In this document: positions 38,742 to 47,213 of the stretch, in pieces
Numbering within the stretch: position 1 is the stretch's first letter
How the letters are laid out: the number at the start of each line of letters is the position of its first letter
NCBI GenBank assembly: GCA_025454395.1
Contig: JALOOM010000040.1
Coordinates: forward strand, 1 to 64,000
DNA length: 64,000 nt
Source: Elainella sp. Prado103
GTDB taxonomy: Bacteria > Cyanobacteriota > Cyanobacteriia > Elainellales > Elainellaceae
Direction: 5' to 3'
Made by a program: the position numbers and the translations under genes
Notes under the pieces: model-generated
Database searches by the model: none
What the model was told of the DNA's origin: nothing
What the model saw: only the letters and a program-made list of their open reading frames with translations

Positions 38742-40022
38742 TTACCACTGTACCGTCGGCCCAGTTGGATATCTGGAGGTATTTCCCAATACAATCGTCA
38801 ATCCTCGATCGATCAATTCAAATAGTCTCATCTCAGTGTCATCGCCACGATTAGTCCAACTGAGAATAATCAGATCATGCACAGGCAGGTAAACCACGGT
38901 TGCCGAGAAGCCGATCGTCGTATCTGTCTGCCCCCAAACCTCACCCCAGCGAGTCATGGTGTTGACAATGCCTAATCCATAGCCACCACGTCGGGTTTCT
39001 ACAATGGTTAACATCTTTTCGCGCACAGGCTGAGGTAACAGTTTCTCTTCAAAAAACAACGATCGCATCAAACGTAGCAGATCAGGCGCATTAGAAACGA
39101 TCGCCCTACTCCTCAATCCTAAGCCTGTATGAATCAACGGCTGATTCACATCTTCCAGTTGACCATCAGCATTCAAATCCTGATAGCCCTGAACAGGGGG
39201 GGGGGAGCGATTCAGTTCCACAAATGTATCCGCGAGATTGAGCGGCTTGGCGATGTTAGACTGAACAAGCTCCGCCAATGATTGTCCACTGGCTTGTTCA
39301 ATAATCAACTCCAACAATAAATAATTCAGCGGTGAAGCAGTATAGCGCCCCCGTGACTGAGCCGTTTCAGGGGATTCCATGTAGGTGAAAATCTCTTCAA
39401 TTTGCCATTCGTGGGTTGGATCATTCAACACTGCTTGTCGAAATGCCGCTCGATCGAGATCTGGAATCGCGCTCGTGTGATTCAAGAGTTGCCGAATGGT
39501 AATCTGGTCACTATCAGGCAATGGCTCAGTGATTTCTGGAGGCAGCCATTGCGTGATTGGATCCCGTAAACTGAGCAGATCCTCCATTTCGAGCTGTAAG
39601 CAAATCACTCCGATCAGAATTTCACCTAAGCCACCCAGCCGAAAGCGATCGGTCGGCAGTAAATCCGTTTTTGCCGTGAGATTGGACTGACCAGTCGCAC
39701 CCATCCACTGGTGTTGGGAAGAGCTAATGGCCAAGACTGCCCCTGGAAGCTCATAGGCATCTACGTAGTCTTCTAATGTCATTTGCAGCTTACTCTCAGT
39801 TTCCAGAGGAAAGAGAGCATTGGCAGCTTCAGGCTCAGACTGCCCTTGCCACTGTTGTAGTCGGTTGGCAATCCCACGCTGCAATAGGGTTGGGTCTCCG
39901 TTCCGGCACCCATGACTGAAGATGACGAATATTATTGCCAGCATCGTCACCGGGATTGTTGCCGGACTCACCCATCCGATCCCATCTCGTCTCAGCTCTC
40001 GTCTCAGCCTTCGATTGCTCAT
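38742..40022 (-). CDS. serine hydrolase/beta-lactamase-fold protein, catalytic residues lost
   Basis: About 426 residues with an N-terminal hydrophobic segment at about 24-38 (VTMLAIIFVIFSHGC), so it is probably membrane anchored, perhaps as a lipoprotein. The fold is that of class C beta-lactamases and DD-peptidases: QITIRQLLNHTSAIPD and SPLNYLLLELIIEQASG are typical. The catalytic SxxK is replaced by GLGE in DRFRLGGLGEILIG; the Tyr motif reads YTAS; and the H/K-T-G motif reads GQTDTTIGFS. It is therefore predicted to be inactive and may bind peptidoglycan or ligands. ATG 40022 overlaps the stop of the upstream kinase (ATGA), so the two are translationally coupled. Confidence 0.85.
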   Translation of the reverse strand: MSNRRLRRELRRDGIGWVSPATIPVTMLAIIFVIFSHGCRNGDPTLLQRGIANRLQQWQGQSEPEAANALFPLETESKLQMTLEDYVDAYELPGAVLAISSSQHQWMGATGQSNLTAKTDLLPTDRFRLGGLGEILIGVICLQLEMEDLLSLRDPITQWLPPEITEPLPDSDQITIRQLLNHTSAIPDLDRAAFRQAVLNDPTHEWQIEEIFTYMESPETAQSRGRYTASPLNYLLLELIIEQASGQSLAELVQSNIAKPLNLADTFVELNRSPPPVQGYQDLNADGQLEDVNQPLIHTGLGLRSRAIVSNAPDLLRLMRSLFFEEKLLPQPVREKMLTIVETRRGGYGLGIVNTMTRWGEVWGQTDTTIGFSATVVYLPVHDLIILSWTNRGDDTEMRLFELIDRGLTIVLGNTSRYPTGPTVQW

Positions 40023-41587
40023 GTACCTGATCCCACCTGTGAACCTGGACAATAAATCGGTAGCGTAAACCAGAAAGTTGCTCCTTCGCCGGGTGCGCTG
40101 AACACCCCAATTTCTCCACCATGAGCTGCGATAATTTGTTTACAAAGGTAAAGCCCTAACCCTAAGCCTGGCATGTAGCGAGCCCGAAATCCTCTGGCAT
40201 AAAGCTCAAATAAACGCTGGCATTGTTCGGGTTCAATGCCGATCCCATTATCTTGTACCAGGCAAAACAACATGGGCTCTTTCATTTTTTGCTTCGTTGT
40301 GGGGATAGCCCTCAGTCTATAGCTGTTCCATTCAGCGGCTCTCCAGCCTATGTTGCTGTTTGAGCCTATTCCCAAAACTGTAGCATCTAGTGTTAACTCA
40401 ATTTCATGAGGATTATGCTTCAAAGCGTTCTCGATCAGGTTGCTGAAAACGCGCCAGAGTTGGTCGGCATCAGCATTGATGATCGGTAGGTGATCGCTAA
40501 TTCGATGTTGGAGCTGAATTTGTTTTTCACTGAAGCGATCCTGTAAATCAAATAGCACAGAATCCACTACAGGTTTTAAGTGTAGGGGTTCACAGTGTAA
40601 AACAATGCCTTGAATTTCAGTAGCATGGGATTCAATCAATGAGTTGATTAGGGTGAGCTGTCGATCGCTGCCCTGTAAGAGGCGTTCAACAATCGATCGT
40701 TTGACTGCGATTTCGTCAGCGTTGATCTGGTTCAAATCAATGGGTTTCTTGAGCAGACTTTTGAGCACGATTGAAGTACCCAGCACAGGCGTGCGCAGAT
40801 CATGAGAGATGGAATGGAGAAAAACTTGTAGCTGGCGACGAGCTTCAAACTCCGATCGTTTAAGTCGCTCATATAAATAAACCGCTAGATTGCTGACGGA
40901 GCAAACCCAGCCAATTTCGATTAATGTGCCCACCGAATAAAGATTAAATGTATTTGTGGTTCCCAGTGTGGTTAATCCAATCAACGGGTAAATAATGCCG
41001 TAATAGCCGAGTGGTAATGCTTGAGAAATCAGGTGGAGCCGCCAATGGACTGGAATGAGAACAGCGATCGCTAAGAATAACCGAGTATCAGGTAAAACAG
41101 GAATATGAAAGAAAGTTGAGATAATCTGTTCAATGAATTGATTGAGTGAACAGGCAAAGATTAAGAATAAAACTTCAGGATGCTGGCTTCCCCAGCGGGT
41201 TCTGCGGACAATTAAACAAACGATCAGTGATAATAGAATGGATGTATTGATCAACAGAGTGGCATCACGGTAGCGATCGGCGATCGAAGCATCGCCCAAA
41301 AATTTCAGCAGATCCGATCTCAACCGCTCTAAATTAAACAATACTGAGTAGGTGGTGTAAATAGCGTTGAGTGACACCCAAAACAACGCTAGCCATAACC
41401 CTAAATGGAGCCGTTTTTGTAAGAATTGTTGCCGCCAAATCAAATAATCAGTGGAATCTGGATGGGATTTGCCGCGACTCAGCCAATCTCGGATTTGGCG
41501 ATCTAACCAGTGGCGAGCCGATTGGACTGCTGAGGGCAGCGAGCTGGATTGACATGATCGGATCCCTGATCTGACAGACCATCGCAT
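40019..41587 (-). CDS. membrane sensor histidine kinase
   Basis: 522 residues. The N-terminal half carries about six hydrophobic segments between 62 and 240, without a known sensor domain. The kinase core is intact: H-box FLHSISHDLRTPV with His near 260, N-box VFSNLIENALKHN, G1 DNGIGIE, and G2 GLGLGLYLC. No receiver follows and no response regulator adjoins, so its partner is encoded elsewhere. The stop overlaps the start of the inactive serine-hydrolase-like gene by four bases. Upstream, an AI-2E family permease ends 19 bp from its start on the same strand, so the three form one likely operon. ATG 41587 is the only good start. Confidence 0.9.
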   Translation of the reverse strand: MRWSVRSGIRSCQSSSLPSAVQSARHWLDRQIRDWLSRGKSHPDSTDYLIWRQQFLQKRLHLGLWLALFWVSLNAIYTTYSVLFNLERLRSDLLKFLGDASIADRYRDATLLINTSILLSLIVCLIVRRTRWGSQHPEVLFLIFACSLNQFIEQIISTFFHIPVLPDTRLFLAIAVLIPVHWRLHLISQALPLGYYGIIYPLIGLTTLGTTNTFNLYSVGTLIEIGWVCSVSNLAVYLYERLKRSEFEARRQLQVFLHSISHDLRTPVLGTSIVLKSLLKKPIDLNQINADEIAVKRSIVERLLQGSDRQLTLINSLIESHATEIQGIVLHCEPLHLKPVVDSVLFDLQDRFSEKQIQLQHRISDHLPIINADADQLWRVFSNLIENALKHNPHEIELTLDATVLGIGSNSNIGWRAAEWNSYRLRAIPTTKQKMKEPMLFCLVQDNGIGIEPEQCQRLFELYARGFRARYMPGLGLGLYLCKQIIAAHGGEIGVFSAPGEGATFWFTLPIYCPGSQVGSGT

Positions 41588-41605
41588 AGGTGTTGGAAAT
41601 AAGAA

Positions 41606-42697
41606 TTAGGAAACCGAGGTTGTTTCTTCCGGCATATCAGGTAGGGAAAGCAGTGACGGTACATTTTTGGCTGCCCGAAATCGATCGACGGTGCCTTTGA
41701 TAAAACTGGCGATCGGCACAGCAATGAACAGTCCGAGTGCCCCCTTGAGCTTGAAGCCGATAAACACTGAAATGAGCATCCAGACGGGGTTGAGCCCGAT
41801 CAATTCGCCGACAATGCGGGGCCCCAACACATTCTCACTAATTTGGTTCACAATCACAGCCACTAGCAACACCTTGGCTCCTAACCAGACATCTTGCAGG
41901 GATACCAGTAGACTGACGGTGACAATCCCCACGGTGCCTCCTAGTGGCACTAGACTGGCCAGCCCGATCGTGAAACCAAACAGCAGCGATAGGGGTACGC
42001 CTAAAATAAATAGCGCGATCGTTTGCAGGGTCGCCAGCACGGTGGCTAAGGTGGCTTGCCCAGCGATATAACGCTCGAAATTGTCTGGCAGGTACTCGCG
42101 CACTTGAGTATTCCATTCGGTGGGGAGCCAGCCCAACACGCCACTCCAGAGCGACTGCCCGCGAAACACCAGAAACACAGCAAACACGACCGTCAGAAAA
42201 ATGTTGACGATGCTACCGATCGTATTAAACAACACATTCACTAACTGTCGGGTTAGGGAGCGCAAACTGCTGGTGAAGCGATCGATCGATTGGGTGATGG
42301 CTCCACTAATATCGATCGGTAACTGCTGGGTGGCGGCCCAACTTTCCAGATCATTCAGTTGACGACGGCCCGACTCAATCCATTCGGGTAATTTGGTGAG
42401 TAGCTCATTTGCCTGTTGCAAAATCAGTGGGCCCAGCACCAGCACCAGCAAACCGAGGAGCAAGACAAAAATGAGGAACACCAAACCCACTGCCACGATC
42501 CGTTTGGCTCCCAATTGCTCCAGAAATCGGATCGGGTAATCCAACAGAAAAGCAATCAGCGTGGCGGCGATCAAGATACTGACCAGCGGTTCAAGCTGAT
42601 CGATTAACTTGAGTAGGAGCCAACCGTTGAGAAACAGCAGGGGAAAGGCAAAACCCAAGCTAAACCAGCGCGGCAGCTTATTCAAAAACTCGAACAT
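41606..42697 (-). CDS. AI-2E family transporter (permease)
   Basis: About 363 residues with eight predicted membrane helices in the AI-2E/PerM layout, including the central soluble segment (about 100-170) and the family block near the C-terminus (GPRIVGELIGLNPVWMLISV, then KLKGALGLFIAVPIASF). Members move small molecules or ions and only some relate to autoinducer-2; the substrate is unknown. ATG 42697 (MFEFLNKLPRW) is chosen, GTG 42718 being in frame upstream. It begins the minus-strand operon with the kinase and pseudo-hydrolase. Confidence 0.9.
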   Translation of the reverse strand: MFEFLNKLPRWFSLGFAFPLLFLNGWLLLKLIDQLEPLVSILIAATLIAFLLDYPIRFLEQLGAKRIVAVGLVFLIFVLLLGLLVLVLGPLILQQANELLTKLPEWIESGRRQLNDLESWAATQQLPIDISGAITQSIDRFTSSLRSLTRQLVNVLFNTIGSIVNIFLTVVFAVFLVFRGQSLWSGVLGWLPTEWNTQVREYLPDNFERYIAGQATLATVLATLQTIALFILGVPLSLLFGFTIGLASLVPLGGTVGIVTVSLLVSLQDVWLGAKVLLVAVIVNQISENVLGPRIVGELIGLNPVWMLISVFIGFKLKGALGLFIAVPIASFIKGTVDRFRAAKNVPSLLSLPDMPEETTSVS

Positions 42698-42830
42698 AAC
42701 ACCTGATGATGGCGGCACAGCAGTATGTCCTTAAGGATGCCACATCTGTCCTATTCTGGCAGCTAGCCGATCAGGGGAATGGCATCATAAATTGGGCGGG
42801 CTAGCGAGTTGGCAATGAGAGCAAGAGGGC

Positions 42831-44066
42831 TTAGTCTACCTGATCGATCGCTTCTTCTGCCTTGCGCACGCCCTCAGCGTTGCTTTGCTGACGGTAAAGT
42901 TCACGCGCTTGCTCATAGGACTGTCTGGCTTCTCGATCCCGTTCCCGTCCTTGCAGTGCCACCCCCAACAAAAAGTGGGCTTCCGGATCTTCTGGATTCA
43001 GGTCGATCATCTTCCGGTAAGAGACGATCGCCCGCAGATAGTCTTGTTGATCGAGATAGAGCTGCCCTAATTCAGTATGGGCTTCCCGCAGGTTCGGTTG
43101 CACTGCTACTGCCTTTTCATATTGCAGGCGAGCTTGCTCGTAGTTGCCTTGGGCTTTGTAGACATCACCAATTTGCAGATGAATCACGCCATTGCGGGGT
43201 TCCAGTTCAGCAGCCCGCTTGAGGGCATTCATGCCGCCCACCATGTCACCCAGATTGAGCCGAGCGATCCCCAGATTTAACTGTACGGTGCTGCTGCGGG
43301 GAGCAAGTTGCTCGGCACGTTCGAGAGCCCGTAATGCTTCCGGATAGCGTGCTTCTTGCAAATAGGCTGCCCCGATCGACTCATACAACTGCCCATTGTT
43401 GGGATTGGTGGTTAAGACTTGTTGGTAAGCCGTAATGGCACCCTCATAGTCGCCTAAACGGGACAGCACCACACCTAAGCCTAGATAGGCTTCCACGTCA
43501 TTACGCCGCAGTTGGGTGGTTCGCCGGTAGGCTTCTGCGGCTCCCCGATAGTCTCCCAAACTGGCTTTGCTGAAGCCAAGGGCATAATAGAAATCTGGGT
43601 TGTTAGATTCTAAACGAATAGCCTGTTGGTAGGCTTCAACGGCGGCATCAAAGTTGTTTTGCCGAGTTTCCAGAAAACCGATCGCGGAATAAATGCGAGC
43701 GTTGCTCGGATCCAACTGGGCCGCTTCCTGATAAAGCGAAATGGCTTCTGTGACTCTGCCTGCCTGCACCAAATCCCGTCCTTGATCCAGCAACTCATTC
43801 AGCCGGTCTTCCATCGCAGGCGAGAGTTCTTGATTAGTCTGCTGCGCGATAGCCTGCTGAGTGATGATCTGAGGTGCAATCTGGGGGAGGGACTGAGCAT
43901 GAGGGGGGTGGATCGGCTGGGCCTGGACTATCCGGGGCATTGTTCCCCCCAGCCCTAACACGATGCCAAGGGTCAGTAAGACTTGGTGTCCTCGAACAGG
44001 CAGGCTGTCAAATCGGTAACTTGCCAATTTGTAACCCCCAATCCGGTGCAGGAGTGATAATCTCAT
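42831..44066 (-). CDS. exported TPR-repeat protein
   Basis: About 411 residues. A signal segment at about 28-48 (VLLTLGIVLGLGGTMPR, cleavage near VQAQ) leads to a Gln/Pro-rich linker and then about nine 34-residue tetratricopeptide repeats, with typical helices such as AIRLESNNPDFYYALGFSKA and AVQPNLREAHTELGQLYLD. TPR arrays hold protein partners; periplasmic location is inferred from the signal. ATG 44066 is preferred to TTG 44111 because it gives a compact signal peptide, although no ribosome site is obvious. Only 29 bp separate this start from the divergent YbjQ gene, so their promoters must overlap each other's coding region. Confidence 0.8.
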   Translation of the reverse strand: MRLSLLHRIGGYKLASYRFDSLPVRGHQVLLTLGIVLGLGGTMPRIVQAQPIHPPHAQSLPQIAPQIITQQAIAQQTNQELSPAMEDRLNELLDQGRDLVQAGRVTEAISLYQEAAQLDPSNARIYSAIGFLETRQNNFDAAVEAYQQAIRLESNNPDFYYALGFSKASLGDYRGAAEAYRRTTQLRRNDVEAYLGLGVVLSRLGDYEGAITAYQQVLTTNPNNGQLYESIGAAYLQEARYPEALRALERAEQLAPRSSTVQLNLGIARLNLGDMVGGMNALKRAAELEPRNGVIHLQIGDVYKAQGNYEQARLQYEKAVAVQPNLREAHTELGQLYLDQQDYLRAIVSYRKMIDLNPEDPEAHFLLGVALQGRERDREARQSYEQARELYRQQSNAEGVRKAEEAIDQVD

Positions 44067-44095
44067 TGAATGTTGAGTGCGTGTGAGAACAATAG

Positions 44096-44428
44096 ATGAT
44101 TCTAGCAACAACTGATGCCGTTCAAGGGGTGATCGTGGAAGCCTATCTCGGTGTCGTAACCGCAGAAGTTGTGTATGGTTCCAATGCGTTACGCGATTTT
44201 TTTGCGGGCATTCGTGACATTATTGGCGGACGCACAGGCAGCTACGAGCGGGTATTTGAACGCGGACATCGGGATGCCCTTACCGAACTTCAGCAACGAG
44301 CCAATGCGTTGGGAGCCAATGCGGTTTTGGGAATTAAAATTGACACTGGTTCGATCAATATTGGCGAAACGGGAGCCCTATTGCTGATTACCGCTTCTGG
44401 GACGGCGGTGCGCTTACGCAATGGTTAG
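44096..44428 (+). CDS. YbjQ/UPF0145 family protein
   Basis: 110 residues, cytoplasmic, a compact domain that assembles as a pentamer or decamer in known structures and is called heavy-metal-binding, although function is unproven. Typical features are YLGVVTAEVVYGSN, GIRDIIGGRTGSYE, and RANALGANAVLGIKID. The ATG is 29 bp from the divergent TPR gene. An intrinsic terminator follows. Confidence 0.9.
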   Translation: MILATTDAVQGVIVEAYLGVVTAEVVYGSNALRDFFAGIRDIIGGRTGSYERVFERGHRDALTELQQRANALGANAVLGIKIDTGSINIGETGALLLITASGTAVRLRNG

Positions 44429-44511
44429 CCCTTGAGAATCTATCTTTAGCAAGACTGAGTTTTGGCAAAGCTTCGGCAAGATGAAGCCAGTAACCCTTAC
44501 TCCAGAGATGC

Positions 44512-44537
44512 CCCTAGTGACGAGCTGGGGGTTTTCT
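44512..44537 (+). terminator. intrinsic terminator of the YbjQ gene
   Basis: CCCCTAG and CTGGGGG form a 7-bp stem (one G-U pair) around a 7-base loop and are followed by TTTTC. It lies 84 bases after the stop. Confidence 0.7.
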
Positions 44538-44556
44538 TGTCTCTCCTGGTGGCTGA

Positions 44557-45984
44557 TTAGAGATGAGGCTGCAAAGCCATAATGGATCGGTATTGAGCTT
44601 CTAGCACAGCACGGGTGGGAGAATGGGCAGCCGCCTGCCACTGGCTACGATCGAGAAAAGCCTGCCGCAGTTGGGGCACAGAAATTGTCGTCACTTCTCC
44701 ACCGGATACGATCTGGCGACCATTGACCCAAACGCTGTCTACAGGCTGCACAGGATGTCCTAAGATTAACAACCCGATTGGATCGGTACCAGGCAGCAGG
44801 GAAAGGTTGGTTAAATCATAGAGAACGAGATCGGCTTTTTTACCGATCGTGAGCGATCCCAGTTGTTCTGCCAGGTTTAGCCCAGTTGCCCCCCCCAACG
44901 CAGCCATTTCAACCGCTGTGCGCGGAGAAATCCACTGGCGATAGTCAAAATCGGTAATATTGTGCAGGATCGAACCGATCTTGATCGCTTCTAGCAGATC
45001 CTGACCGTCGTTGCTGGCCGATCCATCACAGCCAAATGACACATTCACACCAGCCGCTCGGTATTTCAGGAGCGGGGCAATGCCACTGCCTAATCGCAGA
45101 TTGCTCAACGGGTTATGAACCACGGTTGAGTGGGTGTCTGCCAAAATTTGGATATCGGCATCACTGAGCCATACACAATGGGCTAAAGAGGTACGAGAGT
45201 CTAAATAACCCAGTTGCTGTAAGTGGGCCACTGCCGAACAACCGTACTTTTCCTGGGCCAATAACTGCTGGGCTTTGGTTTCTAACAGATGAGCATGACG
45301 GCAGAGATCATACCGTTCACTGAGGCCAATGCAGCCTTCAAACAGAGCATCTGAACAGAGCTGGATTCCAGTCGGAGCCACTAATAAGTTAATCTGTGCT
45401 GCTGGATTGTGAAACTGCTCGATCGCGTCTTGTACCCAGTCTAAGACGGCTGCCGTGCTGGGGAGCGCAGTCGATTCGGCATCAGGGGTGCCCCCGTTGG
45501 CAGGGAGTCCGGACGAAGGTAATCCTGATCCAAAGGGTTCATCTTGAATTAGAGGAGCCACGAAGGCGCGAATGCCCACTTCTCGATAGGCCCGCACCGC
45601 AGCGGCGATCGTGTCCGCTTCTTTGCCAGGAATTAAAACGATATGATCAACAACACTGGTACCCCCACTGAGTAAGGTTTCAACGGCTGTACCCAAAGCG
45701 CTCAAGTAAATTTGTTCGGGATCGAGGGGTGCAGAGTCATACAGTTCAGCCAGCCAGAGTTCTAGGGGTAAAGGCGGAATCAGACCTCGTTGCCACATTT
45801 CGGATGAATGGGTGTGAGCGTTGATAAAACCGGGTAGCAGCAGTTTATTCTGTCCATCTATCACAGTGCCTATGGGCTCAAGTTGGGGTGCAATGGCAGT
45901 GATTCGATCGCCGATAATTTGCACATCAACCGTGTCGTAGCCTTGCCCTACCGGAATTAACGCTTTTTGAATTAAATAGCTCAC
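44557..45984 (-). CDS. amidohydrolase, ATZ/TRZ-type deaminase-like
   Basis: About 475 residues, metal-dependent amidohydrolase of the group that includes MTA/SAH deaminase, guanine deaminase and chlorohydrolase. The HxH metal site is LPGFINAHTHSSE; the next His is in CRHAHLLET and the catalytic Asp in VSFGCDGSASND. The substrate is uncertain; deamination of a purine-derived or methylthio compound is the likeliest role. I chose GTG 45984 because AAGGA lies about 7 bases upstream; the longer start at 46035 would add a 17-residue hydrophobic stretch unlike the family. A dispersed repeat and a Fur-box-like sequence lie upstream. Confidence 0.85.
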   Translation of the reverse strand: MSYLIQKALIPVGQGYDTVDVQIIGDRITAIAPQLEPIGTVIDGQNKLLLPGFINAHTHSSEMWQRGLIPPLPLELWLAELYDSAPLDPEQIYLSALGTAVETLLSGGTSVVDHIVLIPGKEADTIAAAVRAYREVGIRAFVAPLIQDEPFGSGLPSSGLPANGGTPDAESTALPSTAAVLDWVQDAIEQFHNPAAQINLLVAPTGIQLCSDALFEGCIGLSERYDLCRHAHLLETKAQQLLAQEKYGCSAVAHLQQLGYLDSRTSLAHCVWLSDADIQILADTHSTVVHNPLSNLRLGSGIAPLLKYRAAGVNVSFGCDGSASNDGQDLLEAIKIGSILHNITDFDYRQWISPRTAVEMAALGGATGLNLAEQLGSLTIGKKADLVLYDLTNLSLLPGTDPIGLLILGHPVQPVDSVWVNGRQIVSGGEVTTISVPQLRQAFLDRSQWQAAAHSPTRAVLEAQYRSIMALQPHL

Positions 45985-46068
45985 AACCGATCCTTCAACC
46001 AGATAGATGTATATTTTAAGTCTCAATTGAAACAATTCAGTCTCGATCGGCGAATTGGTAATAACCCT

Positions 46069-46160
46069 GATTGACTGACAAAACTCAAACTACCCTCACC
46101 CCAACCCCTCTCCCAGAGCGGGCGAGGGGCTTTCGAACCAGGATTTGATTGCAAGTCCCT
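46069..46160 (+). repeat. dispersed repeat, copy 2
   Basis: About 92 bases beginning GATTGACTGACAAAACTC match the copy at 24482-24567. The internal CTCTCCCAGAGCGGGCGAGGGG is longer here and can fold. It stands upstream of the amidohydrolase gene, on the same strand sense as copy 1. Confidence 0.75.
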
Positions 46161-46167
46161 AGGGTAA

Positions 46168-46202
46168 TAACCTATGATAATCATTACCTATGACAATCAT
46201 TG
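46168..46202. promoter_or_regulatory. possible Fur-box-like direct repeat
   Basis: ACCTATGATAATCATT and ACCTATGACAATCATT follow each other, each with a GAxAATCATT core resembling half of the Fur consensus. It lies about 190 bases upstream of the amidohydrolase start. Distance and lack of a promoter match make this weak. Confidence 0.3.
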
Positions 46203-46304
46203 AAATAATAGTCAGAAAAATAACTCTTATCTAGATAAAACTCAATCCTTCTTTTCACCGGAGATTCCCGATCGGATTCTGTTACCCTTCTGCGAATGCC
46301 ATCA

Positions 46305-46343
46305 CTGTAGTTTGATGCTGTAGTTTGATGCTGTAGTTTGATG
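46305..46343. repeat. 13-bp tandem repeat, three copies
   Basis: CTGTAGTTTGATG occurs three times exactly, just after the 3' end of the response regulator gene. Confidence 0.9.
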
Positions 46344-46371
46344 TCGCATTCAAATCAGTATTAAAAGACCA

Positions 46372-47199
46372 TCACAAGGTTACTGATTTGACCTGCTGGA
46401 TGACATCGTCTAATCGCAAGGTGCTGTCTGCAATACTCCGTAAAGCTTCTTGTTCAACGTTTGAGTGGGGGCTTTGCTGCAACAGGGCTAGCGCTGCTAG
46501 CAATTCGGTGAGTACTTCCTCTAGGTCTTGCTGGATGGACTGTATCAGATCTAACTGACGACTGCTAAACACCTGGGCATCTTCTAGTTGTCGCTGTAAC
46601 TCGGCCTGTTTATCCATTAAATTTTGATGATGAATAGATAAATCATTGATTTGTGTTTGGGTAGATTGGGGAACTGGCTCTTGGCACAGCAGTTCATTCG
46701 CAAAACTGGTAGGGAGAGTAATGGGTTGAGGTGGATCTTCAGATGGCGATGGGAGCAATGGCTGTTGGCTGATCTCCTGTTGGAGTTGGGCATTCTGTCG
46801 CTCTAGAGTCTGACGCAAGCGGCTGAGTTGGAGATGGGTTTCGATGCGAGCCAGCACCTCCACCGCTTGAAAGGGTTTAGTGATGTAGTCAACGCCTCCT
46901 GCCTCGAAGGCCATCACTTTATCGAGTTCCTCGTTCATGGCGCTGAGGAAAATCACTGGAATTTGGGCAGTGTGCTGGATCGACTTGAGGCGATCACAAA
47001 CCTTATAGCCATCTAGACCGGGCATTCGAATATCGAGCAAAATTAAGTCGGGGGGTTCGAGCTGAGCGGCTTCTAATCCCAATTCGCCACTCAGCACCCG
47101 GCGTACCATATAGCCTGCTTTGGTCAGCAGATCAGACAGAAATCGTAGATTGTCGGGTGTGTCATCTACAATCAAAATATCGCCTGTTTTATTCAGCAC
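46372..47199 (-). CDS. response regulator with receiver and coiled-coil region
   Basis: 275 residues. The receiver (about 6-122) has the acidic pair in ILIVDDTPDN, phospho-acceptor Asp in LILLDIRMPG and Lys in ITKPFQ. After it a long Gln-rich coiled coil (about 122-270) replaces any output domain, so it probably signals by protein contact. The start is GTG 47199 with AAGG 5 bases upstream, and the gene follows the hybrid kinase by only 14 bp, which makes a two-gene operon and a natural kinase-regulator pair. Confidence 0.9.
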   Translation of the reverse strand: MLNKTGDILIVDDTPDNLRFLSDLLTKAGYMVRRVLSGELGLEAAQLEPPDLILLDIRMPGLDGYKVCDRLKSIQHTAQIPVIFLSAMNEELDKVMAFEAGGVDYITKPFQAVEVLARIETHLQLSRLRQTLERQNAQLQQEISQQPLLPSPSEDPPQPITLPTSFANELLCQEPVPQSTQTQINDLSIHHQNLMDKQAELQRQLEDAQVFSSRQLDLIQSIQQDLEEVLTELLAALALLQQSPHSNVEQEALRSIADSTLRLDDVIQQVKSVTL

Positions 47200-47213
47200 T
47201 TCGCCTTATTTCG

